Source of the DNA: Chara braunii
Taxonomy: Eukaryota; Streptophyta; Charophyceae; Charales; Characeae
DNA length: 52,549 bases
Reading direction: 5' to 3'
Assembly (NCBI GenBank): GCA_003427395.1
Contig: BFEA01000475.1
Location: forward strand, 648,976-701,524
The notes below the pieces were generated by a model that was not told the origin of the DNA, searched no databases, and saw only the letters and a list, made by a program, of their open reading frames with translations. Position numbers and translations under genes: made by a program. Positions within the stretch are counted from its first letter, which is position 1; every line of letters starts with the position of its first letter. This document shows, piece by piece, positions 20,836 through 30,119 of this stretch.

Positions 20836-21771
20836 TTGTTTTATTGTGTGTGTGGTTGTATGACGTGTATGCCACACGCGCGAGGAAGGATCGTGCGCGC
20901 GTCAGGATCTGAGAGGCTTGTGTGTGTGTGGGCGGCATAAAACGTCGACAGATTGTTTGTTTGTGTGCGTGTGCCTGTCTGTGCATAATTTTGCGCGTGC
21001 GTGTGTGATCAGGCACATTTAACGCACAGAGATGTGCGCGAAGGTGTTTCAACGTCATTTTTGCGCGTGTGTGTGTGACTGCGCACATTGAACGCGTGGA
21101 GAATCATGTGCTTGTCTGGCGAATCATGAAAGGTCTTATCGAACACGCGGTGGCCAATCACGAAACACAATCACATCTTGAGCACTTACCACACTCGATG
21201 TGATGCTTTGTGCTGTCCCACTGTCATATCAGCCGTTCGGCACAATGGATGATCGATCAAAACAGGCGGTGGCAATGTCGACACAGCGAATGCATCCGTC
21301 GACCAATCGCAAAACACGATCAGCAGAGAAAGCTCCGCGCGAACAAGTGGTGACAATGTATACAACGCACACTCAATGAAACTACTCGTCACGAAACATA
21401 AGCCGAACACTCGCGATCGGGTGATTGATGCTCATTGCTATCGCAACAATATCGTCCCTGATCCGCCTAACGGATGATTAATCAGTGCACGAGGAGACAA
21501 CATCGGGATCACGGAACGCTAACAGATTACTCGCGATCGTTCGATTGATCGTGTGGGCTGTCCCGACGTTGCCACCGCATGTGTGTTTGGCTTGTCTCAA
21601 TGGCAACATCAAAACCGCGGCGATGTGAGTGTTTGTGTGTGTGTGTGCGTGTCCGTTTGAGTGCTGTTTTATCACCGTGACCTGTTATGTGTTCCTGCAG
21701 GCGATGTGCGTGTGCGTGCGTCTGTGCGTCTGCGTGTGCGCGTGCGCGATCAACCCGTCGGCGAAACAAAA
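20836..21771. other. No gene seen; TG-rich patches
   Basis: Only TG/CG-rich low-complexity sequence and short frames of no known family are present. ACACGCG-type and GCGATCG-type words are frequent. Confidence 0.5.
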
Positions 21772-21917
21772 GTCGATTGGTCAGGAGATCTGCCACGATG
21801 ACGTGTTTGATCGGGTGCTCTGTTGGCGGTTGTTCGAGTGGTTGATCTATCAGCACACCAACCGCCAACTGAGCACCCGATCAAACAGCTGATCCTGGCA
21901 GATCTCCTGACCAATCG
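21772..21917. repeat. Long hairpin: 61-bp inverted repeat with 24-bp loop
   Basis: The left arm starts CGATTGGTCAGGAGATCTGC at 21,772 and the right arm ends with its reverse complement at 21,917. 54 of the first 59 positions pair, and the five mismatches fall in two small patches (near arm positions 23-30 and at 48). The loop is about 21,833-21,856. As RNA it would form one long, nearly perfect stem. It may be a fold-back element, a MITE or a small-RNA precursor; the sequence alone does not decide. Confidence 0.9.
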
Positions 21918-22248
21918 AGTGTTCTGTCGAAGACTACCAACAAGTTCGAGAGACGGGTCGCTCGCCGACCAGATCATCAATCTGCAGACGTTGGAAGCAG
22001 CGGCATCGAGCGACCGATCTGCGACAAATCCATTCTTCGCAGAGAATCCACAAGGCAATTGATCATGTGCCCGCAAACTGATCACACAATGTTGTTGGTC
22101 ATCGAACCTTGTATAACATCGAACCATGTTGGGCATGTAACCTGGCTTCACATCAAACCTCGGCGGGCGTCGAACCTCGTCGGACGTTGAACTTTGGCGA
22201 ACTGATCGTGCAATCAAACTGAACTGATCGCGCAATCAAACACCGGAA

Positions 22249-23095
22249 GAAGTTCGCATTCCGGCGAGCTTGTATTCATGGTTCGAACACGTTTCGCAAC
22301 CCCGCCCCACAACCACAGCTGAGGATGTGCAGAAATTCGAAGTCCGCCGGGATCCGAACTTCAAGAAATTGTCGAACGGTGAGTTTGGCAAACAGGTGTG
22401 TCTCTCCCACGCAATTTCGCCAAGTTCGGATCCCGGCGAACTTCATGTTCCCGCCTTTCGATAGACATGTTTGCGGCCCGCCTGCAGGGTTGTGGATCCG
22501 AACCTCGCTTGCAAGGTCCCTGGCACAGTCCGCTGGGATCCGGACTTCTCCTGCACGTTCCCTCGCACATACGTAAAGTTCGGATCCCGGCGAACTTCAC
22601 CGTCAGCATTGTTTGGGTTCAGAATGCGGACTAGGGCGCCTGGGTGATCGCCACAACCTCGGGCTCTTAAACACTTGAAGTCCGCTGGGACATCGGCGAA
22701 CTCGAGATTTCGTCCTTTCGCGATTCATGTTCCCGGCCCGCCTGCTGGGCCGTGGATCCGAACCTTCCGTGCACGGTTCCTCGGACAGTTGTCAATTTCG
22801 AACCCAGGCGGACTTCGGATTCGATAAAATGCGAAGTCCGCTGGGATCCGAACTTCTCGTGCACGGTTCGCCAAGCGGCCGTCAAGTTCGGACACAGGCG
22901 TGCTTCAAATCCCTGGTGGTGTGGGATCAGACTGTGGAGTTTCTAGCGCCCGGTGGATTGCCACAACTTTGGATTCGTGAAAATGTCATGTCCGCCGAGA
23001 TCCGAGCTTCAAAAAAGTTCAAGACGGCGAGTTTTAGAGACACCTTTGTCTCTCCCGCGCAGTCTGGCCAATTTCGGATCATGCCGGACATGACG
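22249..23095. repeat. Dense cluster of the 24-bp palindrome in alternating orientation
   Basis: Copies lie at about 22,338 (+), 22,421 (-), 22,528 (+), 22,575 (-), 22,676 (hybrid), 22,790 (-), 22,834 (+), 22,880 (-), 22,986 (+) and 23,068 (-), where + means the spacer reads CCGGGATC. Half-sites GTGGATCCGAACCT occur at about 22,494 and 22,753. The orientation mostly alternates every 45-100 bp, which would let neighbouring copies pair with each other. Words such as TTCATGTTCCCG and GACATGTTTGCGGC also recur, so larger degenerate units are nested here. Confidence 0.8.
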
Positions 23096-23301
23096 TTCCC
23101 GCCTCTCGTGGGACATGTTTGCGGCTGGCCCACTGGCCGGTAGAAGTGAATACCAACCAAGTCGACCACCCGGATTCAGATCTTGTAGCGTGCGCTTCGT
23201 CTAATGCCATAGGTCGTAGATCGTGGAACATGACGTGTTTACGAGTGTCTCCGTGCCTGTGTGTCTGGTTTGGTGTGTGCGCGTGGGATGTAGGGTGCGT
23301 A

Positions 23302-24309
23302 ATGGAGGCGACCTTCTCGACACCACGAATCTTTGAGTCGATGTTCTCGACACCTCAGACCATGAGTCTCGAGACGCACATTCTCATGGCAGAACCATTC
23401 CGTCCTTGCGCGAGATCCATGCGGTATTTTAACGGTGTGACTACGATCCACGGAGCGACCACAGACGACTTTGATGAGGACCCCTGGATGACCGTCGTCC
23501 CGTGCATGGGACTGCATATTGACGAGTGGTGCGATGGGAATTGGGCCACGATGGAGAGTCGTTGTCCATGGGCGAGCCAGTACAAGTTCGCCAACATGTT
23601 GGAGTTCGGAAACCTCATCCCGGTGTCTGACGCTGTCCTCGGACACAAGTTCCTGAACCATATGCGCAGAGCACTTGGCTGCATTAGCCGCCATTTCAGC
23701 CGCCTCGAGTGCCACTACGTCAGGTCGTCGCCACGAACTTGGGGAGGCTCGCGGAAACAAGAGTTGGTGGACTGCGCTCGTCACTGCTCGTTCCTGGAGC
23801 AGTACCTGCTCCAGTGCCTCGGGACTTCTCCACAAGCTCTGTCATACTGTTGTGTGCGATTGACTGTGTCGGGGACTGATTACGCCAGAGTTCTATGTAT
23901 CGCCGCTTCGAACAAGAGCAGGAACCTCGTCGACGCAGTTGTGCTTGTGTCACGGAACGAGGTGATGATTGAGGGGTCCAAATTCGTGTGGACGCGTGGG
24001 CCTGCACGTCCAGATGGTTGGCACGATTTGGTGATAGCAGGGCGGGTCCAAAACTTTTCGTTGCATCGTGAGGTCGAGGAGAAAGTGTCCGACATACGGG
24101 ACTGTATAGGGAATTCCTTAGCACGACCGGGAGTGTTTGTTAGGATGAAATACATGTCCGTCTTCTCAGAGAGGGCATCGGTAGACGAACCGCAGATCCA
24201 CTTATACGGATCGTCAATGAATGCTTTGTATGGCTTCGGTTCTCGACGTCGTCCCAGGGGAACCACGAATGTCCGCTCGTCTGAACTAGTAGTCGGACCT
24301 TCTGTTTAA
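23302..24309 (+). CDS. Unrecognised protein, 335 aa
   Basis: An open frame runs from 23,119 to the TAA at 24,307-24,309. I place the start at the ATG at 23,302 (MEATFSTPRIFESM) because the upstream part is Cys-rich and low-complexity. The product has ordinary globular composition with several Cys (CARHCSFLEQYLLQCLG, YCCVRLTVS), a basic patch near the C-terminus (GFGSRRRPRG) and no membrane segment or signal peptide that I can see. I recognise no family. It could be one exon of a larger gene. It lies between two palindrome clusters, 1.7 kb upstream of the ParB-like gene and on the same strand. Confidence 0.45.
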   Translation: MEATFSTPRIFESMFSTPQTMSLETHILMAEPFRPCARSMRYFNGVTTIHGATTDDFDEDPWMTVVPCMGLHIDEWCDGNWATMESRCPWASQYKFANMLEFGNLIPVSDAVLGHKFLNHMRRALGCISRHFSRLECHYVRSSPRTWGGSRKQELVDCARHCSFLEQYLLQCLGTSPQALSYCCVRLTVSGTDYARVLCIAASNKSRNLVDAVVLVSRNEVMIEGSKFVWTRGPARPDGWHDLVIAGRVQNFSLHREVEEKVSDIRDCIGNSLARPGVFVRMKYMSVFSERASVDEPQIHLYGSSMNALYGFGSRRRPRGTTNVRSSELVVGPSV

Positions 24310-24489
24310 GGGAAAAGAAGGGAGAGGTATGAGATGCCATTTTGCTGCATACAGTATTAGATGTGTAGCAGTGGAGGGATGTGTAAGAGGCAAAAGTTGC
24401 TCGTAGACACTACACTGCGCACTTGTCGTGCAAATCCCTGATCGTCGAACATTTTCAAAAACCGCCGGAAATCATGTTAAAGGTCTATC

Positions 24490-24600
24490 TCTGACGCCGT
24501 CTCCTTCCATGTCGCGCCGCGGCGAAGTTCGGATCCTGGCGGACTTCGCGTTTTGGGATGTGCGTTGGTTTGTCTTTCGTACTGCTGGTGTCAGGCGGAC
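24490..24600 (+). repeat. ~110-bp repeat unit containing the palindrome, copy 1
   Basis: The unit has the order CTGACGCCGTCTC, then the palindrome (GAAGTTCGGATCCTGGCGGA...), then GTTTTGGG and GTGCGTTGGTTTGTCTT. Copy 2 at 25,375-25,480 has the same order, so the palindrome here is the core of a larger dispersed repeat. Confidence 0.8.
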
Positions 24601-25374
24601 CGCAAGAACCGCCAGGCACCACAAACACGGTCTTGCATGAGACCGTGGCCCTCGAAAAGTTTGAACGACCAATTACGCCCGTCGACGTTCGCGATCTGAG
24701 ACCATCGCCGACCGAACTTCATCAACACTATCCGTGTTCGGTTGTCCCCCGACCACCATCGACATGTGCCAAACAGTCGATCATTGTCGTTGTGAAATGC
24801 CAAAAGCACTCTTAGGGATCCCACTCGCGAAATGGCAAAAGCACTCTTAGGGATCCCAGGTTCCAATGACCGCTGGATCGCGCGACCATCGCGTTTACTG
24901 AAACCCGTTAGATATCCCGGTTTGCGGGGCCTCTTGTTGCATCTGGATATGTTTTGAGCATTGACGGACTCAATGACTGCTGCCATCAAAACCTGCGGTC
25001 AGCTGTGAGACCCGGGGTTCTCCCACCATAACCTTGCTCGGACCCCACCTTCCGTCCGAGCTCAAATGTGATCCAGTGTTTATCTAAGTGTGTCTTTCTC
25101 GCGGCGTTCTGAAGTTCGGATCCAGGAAGACTTCCTGCGACTCCTGTCTATTGGACAGCCAGTGGTCTTCTGGATACCCCGTGGATTGCGACAACAGCTC
25201 CTCTCCGCCCTGTTCCGCACGTGCCATTCTGTCCCGCCAGTGACCCATACAATGTTGTCACGGCTGCTACGCATGTCAGAAGAAGTTCGAATTTCGGCGA
25301 ACTTGTCCTTCTCAACCGGTCTCTCGTTTCTGTGTGGCATTTCCAGGTCGCGGTTGAGTGCATGGACCGTGTGT

Positions 25375-25480
25375 TTCTGACGCCGTCTCTGCCTGTCGCA
25401 TCGTCCTGAAGTTCGGATCCCGGCGAACTTCACTTTTCGGGAGGTGCGTTGGTTTGTCTTCGGACATGCCCGTCCGGTGG
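25375..25480 (+). repeat. ~110-bp repeat unit containing the palindrome, copy 2
   Basis: It matches copy 1 (24,490-24,600) across CTGACGCCGTCTC, the perfect-arm palindrome at 25,408-25,431, CTTTTCGGGAGGTGCG and TTGGTTTGTCTTCGG. Similarity fades beyond. Confidence 0.8.
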
Positions 25481-26007
25481 TTCGCACAACCCGCCCGGCG
25501 ACCGGCAGAGTCCGCCTCTGACTTCTGGTTTTGATCAAATGTAGTTGCGGAGTATGTTCGCTCGAGCCCGGTTCTGGAACGCCAACTACATGGGCTGGCT
25601 GTTTCTCTCTTTCTGTCAAACCGTCTTTTAGTCGGGACCCTGGCGAACTTCGCGTGCTAGCCTGTCCGTGTTTCGAGTGCTAAGCGGAGGACACCGCCCC
25701 GTCCAACGCGAGCTTCGCACATGACCTCCCGTTCATTCCCCATGTGGTCGGCATCTGTATTTCGGAAATACCAATGTGGTTGTCGCCCGACCGCATGACC
25801 TGTGTCCCTTTTTAAAGATTGATCTCGTTGCACATAAGAGGTCGTTAAAGGTCTTCGCGTCCAAAGTTTGCCGGGATCCGAACTTCAAGGTCCCGAAATG
25901 GTTGGCCGCCATGTTTGACGCCTGTGTTTTTTGCCTGCGTTGTGTTTTGTCTGCGACATGACGCTCTTTGGTGGTTCATTTGTTTTCCGTTGTCGTCCGC
26001 AGACAAA

Positions 26008-27624
26008 ATGTCTTCGTCGAGGGGCGAGGGGGAGCCTGCAGCAACCTCCGAGATGGGATCAGGGAAAGATTCCACAAAACGTTCGTCTACGACCTCGAGG
26101 TCGTGGTCGGACCACGCAAGGTCGAAATGGTTCGTTGACTGGTGCTGTGGTGATGCTTTGAACCCAGTTCAACAGCCGTGTGGTCCTGTAATCTTCATCG
26201 AAGCCAACAAGCGCCGCAGGGTTCTGGGGGCTGTCTTGCGGTGGGAGAATGCGAAAGGCAGTCGTCGACGGTTCTACATGAAAAATGTGTACGGTTCCAA
26301 GGGGAACGTCGTCGCCGGTGCCAAGGGGGCGGTTCTCGACATGTGTCTGTTCGAGGGGTTCGGAGCGGGTGCTGCGAGCACCCCGTTCTACAACGACCTC
26401 CGGCGGCAGGGCGGGTTTGTTTTGGGTCGAGAGTTCTTCGACTTGTTGGATGAGAAGGGCATCGCCCTCGACGTCCCTTGCGAAGTCGGCCCCGACCTGG
26501 AACTGTCAACGCCTTTGCAGCTGTGCGGCGGTTGTGAGTCGAGCGGGGCAGCGGGGGAGGGGGGGGATCTGAGTTCCGACGAGGCTACACATGTGCAGCG
26601 GGAGGATGCCAGAGGTCAGTTTGACGACAGCGAAGATGAGGCGACACCGCGTCCGCCGTTTTCGGCGTCGAGGGAAAGAGACCGGTCTGTGCTGTGCATA
26701 CTTGGGGTACGACAAGAGGTCGCAGCAGATCCCGGAGAAGAGGCAGTCCAGTGTGGGTCCGACTTGGAGCCCGGCGTGGGCCATGGCGCGGACGACAAGG
26801 CCGTGGGCGGTGAGAGAGCGCAGGGGACTCCCCCAAAAAGGAGGGGAGATTGTCAAGAGGACGTGGTACGCACTTCGAAGAAACAGAAGACGAGGACCCC
26901 GAAGACTACGGGAGAAAAACGGAAGGGAAGGGGGGTGGAAGAGGACCACCCGGGTAGCAAACGTCCGGCTTCAAAACAGAAACAGCCTGTGTCAGGACCT
27001 TCCACGACAAGGTGTGCCATCGACGTGGATGCCAGGTACTTCCTGGAGTACAAGGACGGCATCAGGACAATGCGGGAGTTTGAGATTAGCCCGGCTCAGA
27101 TCGTCGACCTCGGGGAGTGGAAGGATCTTTACAACCAGCGATCGCTGGATCCTGTCCTCGTGGGAACGATAAAAGAAGCAATGCAGTATGCGTTCGAAAA
27201 TAAAGAGCAGACGTACGAGTTGCTGATCTTCAAGCTCACACCACTGGGGCTTCAAAAACCAACTCCCGGGACCAAGGCTCAACGTCTGAAGCCGGAGGAG
27301 TGGAAGGACGAGCTGGCCGGAGAATACTACTACTACGCGGTGTGCGGGCAACATAACGCGGCTGCAGCCCGGTCGCTGCTCGGGAGCGAGGTGGCCAAGA
27401 AGTACAATTTCGAGCGGTGGCCGGCCCGAATGCTTTACTTTTTGGACGACAACTTCGAAGGGTATTTTTTTGTTAGTTCACAGGACAACAAGAAGGACCT
27501 GAAGGCGCCTCCCAGACAGTTGAACCTATCTATGAAAGACATTCGGTGGCAGTGGAAGCATGACGGCTGCCCGAGAGCTGTGATGGGGAACCCTAGCAGG
27601 AAACAAGATCAGGTCCGGGCTTGA
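26008..27624 (+). CDS. ParB/sulfiredoxin-like domain protein, N-terminal part of a broken ParB-methyltransferase-like gene
   Basis: A 538-aa frame from ATG at 26,008, which follows a possible acceptor CCGCAG. Residues 1-35 are Ser-rich. A conserved-looking globular block lies around 40-160 (KWFVDWCCGDALNPVQQ), followed by an acidic/basic linker (170-330) with a Lys/Arg-rich, NLS-like patch near 290-330 (SKKQKTRTPKTTGEKRK). At about 336-500 is a block like the ParB N-terminal domain: REFEISPAQIVDLGEW, an initial strand and helix, then YYYYAVCGQHNAAAARSLLG in the place of the ParB G-E-R-R box, then WPARMLYFLDD. ParB-type domains bind or hydrolyse nucleotides and act on DNA. The GERR box is changed to GQHN, so activity is uncertain. 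The frame ends at TGA 27,622, but coding-like sequence continues in the same frame, so this stop may be a mutation. Confidence 0.65.
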   Translation: MSSSRGEGEPAATSEMGSGKDSTKRSSTTSRSWSDHARSKWFVDWCCGDALNPVQQPCGPVIFIEANKRRRVLGAVLRWENAKGSRRRFYMKNVYGSKGNVVAGAKGAVLDMCLFEGFGAGAASTPFYNDLRRQGGFVLGREFFDLLDEKGIALDVPCEVGPDLELSTPLQLCGGCESSGAAGEGGDLSSDEATHVQREDARGQFDDSEDEATPRPPFSASRERDRSVLCILGVRQEVAADPGEEAVQCGSDLEPGVGHGADDKAVGGERAQGTPPKRRGDCQEDVVRTSKKQKTRTPKTTGEKRKGRGVEEDHPGSKRPASKQKQPVSGPSTTRCAIDVDARYFLEYKDGIRTMREFEISPAQIVDLGEWKDLYNQRSLDPVLVGTIKEAMQYAFENKEQTYELLIFKLTPLGLQKPTPGTKAQRLKPEEWKDELAGEYYYYAVCGQHNAAAARSLLGSEVAKKYNFERWPARMLYFLDDNFEGYFFVSSQDNKKDLKAPPRQLNLSMKDIRWQWKHDGCPRAVMGNPSRKQDQVRA

Positions 27625-27627
27625 CGT

Positions 27628-28844
27628 AAGTTTTGTACAACGACACTCCATAAGGCGCCTCACAACAACTTGTGGATTCTCGCGGATCAAAAGGAAGAGG
27701 AGGCCCTTAAGAAGCAAAATGCTGCCCTGCATTCTTATTTCCCTCTCGCGATGGCCGGGGAAAATGTAAACTGGCCCTGAAATTTTTAGAAAAATGGGAG
27801 ACGGGTAGATTGCTAAGCCACGACGGAGCGAAGTGGATCGTGAAAAAGAAGAAGGTAAAAAACGTCAAGCCTGGGGTCGCCTACATCCACAACGACAAGT
27901 TGGGCAGAACTGAGGTGGTGTACAACATCCCCGTGGACCCGCCGAATAAGAAAGGCAAAAAGGAGAAAGAGGAGGGCGATTGGTCTGTGCAAGTGCCCGA
28001 CCCGGACGCGCATTGTTGGAAAGCAATGGAATCACTCACGGACAATGAAAAGTGTCGAGTTCTAAAGAAGGTGCTTGCTTGCGAGGTCGTTTGGGTCCAG
28101 GCCGGTTCCCCGTCGTTGGCGAAGTTGGGGAAGCTCAGCATGCTGGACATGGTGCAACTGGTGAAGTGCGACCGCGTGCTGGTCCGGTTGTGTAATTACT
28201 ACTTGTTCAAACACGAGAAGAGGCCGGACGCGGATTGGATCCAAAGGTACCCTTTCCTGAAATCAAGGTCTGCAGTGTTCAGGAAGTTCGAAAGTCAGGG
28301 ATTGGATAACGAGTTGTGGGATAACACCAGGAAACACGTTTCAGACTCGGCGCTGTTCAAAGACTGCCCACCGTACATGGGTTGCGACCAGGACAACTCG
28401 ATTGAGGTGACGGAGAAGTTGGCGGGACACAAGAAGTTGTCCGTCGACTGGAGAAACAAGGTTCTCTCCGTGTTGAATGAGAGCAGACTGAAGAGCCGGG
28501 AGGTCGCACTTGCCGAAGGCACTGTTCACATTAAATGCAAAGACATGGGAGACGTGACATCCATCGCGCCATTCGCTAACGACCCTTTGGAGGCGGACAT
28601 GAGGGGCGCAGAGCTGAAGGAAGCAGTGGCTGCCACAAAGAGCCACACGTTCGTCCTCGATCTGTGCGAGCCGGTTGACCTCAAACTGTGGAAGGCCCAA
28701 GAGTGGGAGGCATTGGATTCCTATCTTCAGACGTGGTGTCCGTCGCATTGGACTCTCGTTGTTTTCGTGCCGCGGCAGCACAACCTCCCGTTTCTCGCCA
28801 GCATGCACCATCTTTCTTTCGTCAAGCTGTTGGAAGGGAAGTGA
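27628..28844 (+). pseudogene. Methyltransferase-like gene, segment 1 (motif IV half)
   Basis: After the TGA at 27,622, the same frame continues 27,625-27,768 (HKAPHNNLWILADQKEEE, LAMAGENV) and then slips by one base near 27,767 into a frame open to TGA 28,842 (KLALKFLEKWETGRLL, YNIPVDPPNKKGKK, then a long charged helical region). Near 28,645-28,790 the order is TFVLDLCEPVDLKLW, SHWTLVVFVPRQHNLPFL. In beta-class N6/N4 DNA methyltransferases the catalytic D-P-P-Y/W strand is followed by such a V-V-F-hydrophobic strand. Here DLCEP stands in for DPPY. In prokaryotes, ParB-like domains fused in front of such methylases are known in phage and prophage proteins, which supports the reading. Confidence 0.55.
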
Positions 28845-29432
28845 GTGAGGAGAGTTCCGCAAAAGAAAAGCTTCCCCGTTGGGAACAATTTGTACATGGA
28901 GGAAGACCGCATGTACATCCTCTTCAAGGGTGACGATCTGCGCGCCAACACGTCCATGGTCTACGAGGGAAACCTATCCAGGGGTGCCGCTGCTGCAGTG
29001 CGATTGCCTCAGAGGGTCACCCAGACGGATGTGTCTGAGATTCTCTTTGTGCCTTGCGATTGGTCGTGGGTGGCGCCGGAACGACAGGGCAGTGTCTACG
29101 GGGATATGGAACGCAATCCGACACAATTCGTCGGTCTACTTGATTTCCTTGGGAAGAAGGGAGAGGGTGTCGTGTTCCTTGGGAAACCGCACGCACGAAG
29201 CGTCTGGGATCTTCTGAAGGCCGGCCGGCACGTTGTCGCGATGGAAGGGAACGCCGAGCTCTTGCAATTCACGATGCAGGTGGTGAAAAGCGAGGTTAAT
29301 TCGGGCGGACACAATTGTGAGTTCATGGTCATGAAGCCTACACGGGATAAGGTGTGGAGCAACAAGACGGATATGTGGTTCAAGTTGAGTGAGAGGAAGA
29401 GGAACAAAATATACGATTTCTTGTTCCTTTAA
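28845..29432 (+). pseudogene. Methyltransferase-like gene, segment 2 (SAM-binding half)
   Basis: It is in the same frame as segment 1, separated only by TGA 28,842-28,844. It contains NNLYMEEDRMYILFKGD (compare the conserved E-Y-I-L strand of beta-class methylases), then ERNPTQFVGLLDFLG (residue ~88), in the place of the usual H-P-T-Q-K-P, and GVVFLGKPHARSVWDLL plus GRHVVAMEGN (residues ~106-136), matching motif I and the following strand ending in acidic E. The spacing and order (IV then I) fit the beta class. Motif I is FLGKPHARS rather than D-P-F-x-G-S-G-T, so SAM binding is doubtful. It ends at TAA 29,430, again with in-frame continuation. Confidence 0.55.
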
Positions 29433-30119
29433 ACGCGGTCGAGGAAGGACTCTGACGCCGAGTACGTCCGCCGGAAGGACCACATGTTCGCACTGCTCGA
29501 CAACTACCACTTCGCCTCCCGCATGAACGCGAAGACGTTTCTCGATAGGCTGCAGTCGCTGTACTTCGTGGAGTTTGAGGAGCAGTTGAAGTTAGCCAGT
29601 TACGCTTCCCTGATCTCCACTGATGACGAGGAAGCCACAGGTGTGGAGTTTGTCGCCAACGCGAAGGAGGAGGAGAGCGACACAGAGAGCATTGATCTGC
29701 AGTACGACCCACCTCCGGCGGACCACGGAAGAGGGTTGTCATCGGCCAGTCCGTCATCGAGCGTTGCAGTCCTTGTGTCACCGTCGGCCAAACCGCCACG
29801 GGGCACCACGCCGCTGAAGTTGATGGAGAGACTCAGAGCTCTAGCCGTCCCCCCGACCGCCTTGCGTCCTGGGTCCGACATCCCGCCCGATCATCCATCT
29901 TGGCAGGATGACCACATCCACTTCCTGCGTGAGCCACAACGTCATTCGCCTGAGCTGGAATGGGGCCATGACATGGTGTGGCATCCGGGAGTCATCCAGC
30001 CAGCGATACGAAAGGGCGAGTGGGTCATGGCCGTCGCAATCCCGGGCGCGGGATGGGCGTCATTCCCGCACGAGTCGAAGTCCAACTTCCTGCACCTCGC
30101 GAGGATTTCGGTCCTCTAG
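29433..30119 (+). pseudogene. C-terminal extension of the methyltransferase-like gene
   Basis: The frame continues directly past TAA 29,430 (TRSRKDSDAEYVRRKDHMF) to TAG 30,117. It begins as a helical region (LLDNYHFASRMNAKTFLDRL) and becomes acidic and Ser/Pro-rich (EEESDTESIDLQYDPPPADH). The tail contains GHDMVWHPGVIQPAIRKGEW. I recognise no domain. The continuity of frame over three stop codons, with no frameshift, suggests one ancestral reading frame from about 27,769 to 30,527. Confidence 0.5.

Larger units (their letters stand above)
24310..26007. other. Intergenic stretch with repeated palindromes
   Basis: No gene is supported. Copies of the 24-bp palindrome lie at about 24,523, 25,108, 25,283, 25,408 (perfect arms), 25,632 and 25,861. 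A 36-bp direct repeat with core AAAAGCACTCTTAGGGATCC is at about 24,799 and 24,836. CCGCAG just before 26,003 could be a 3' splice acceptor ahead of the ATG at 26,008. Confidence 0.5.
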
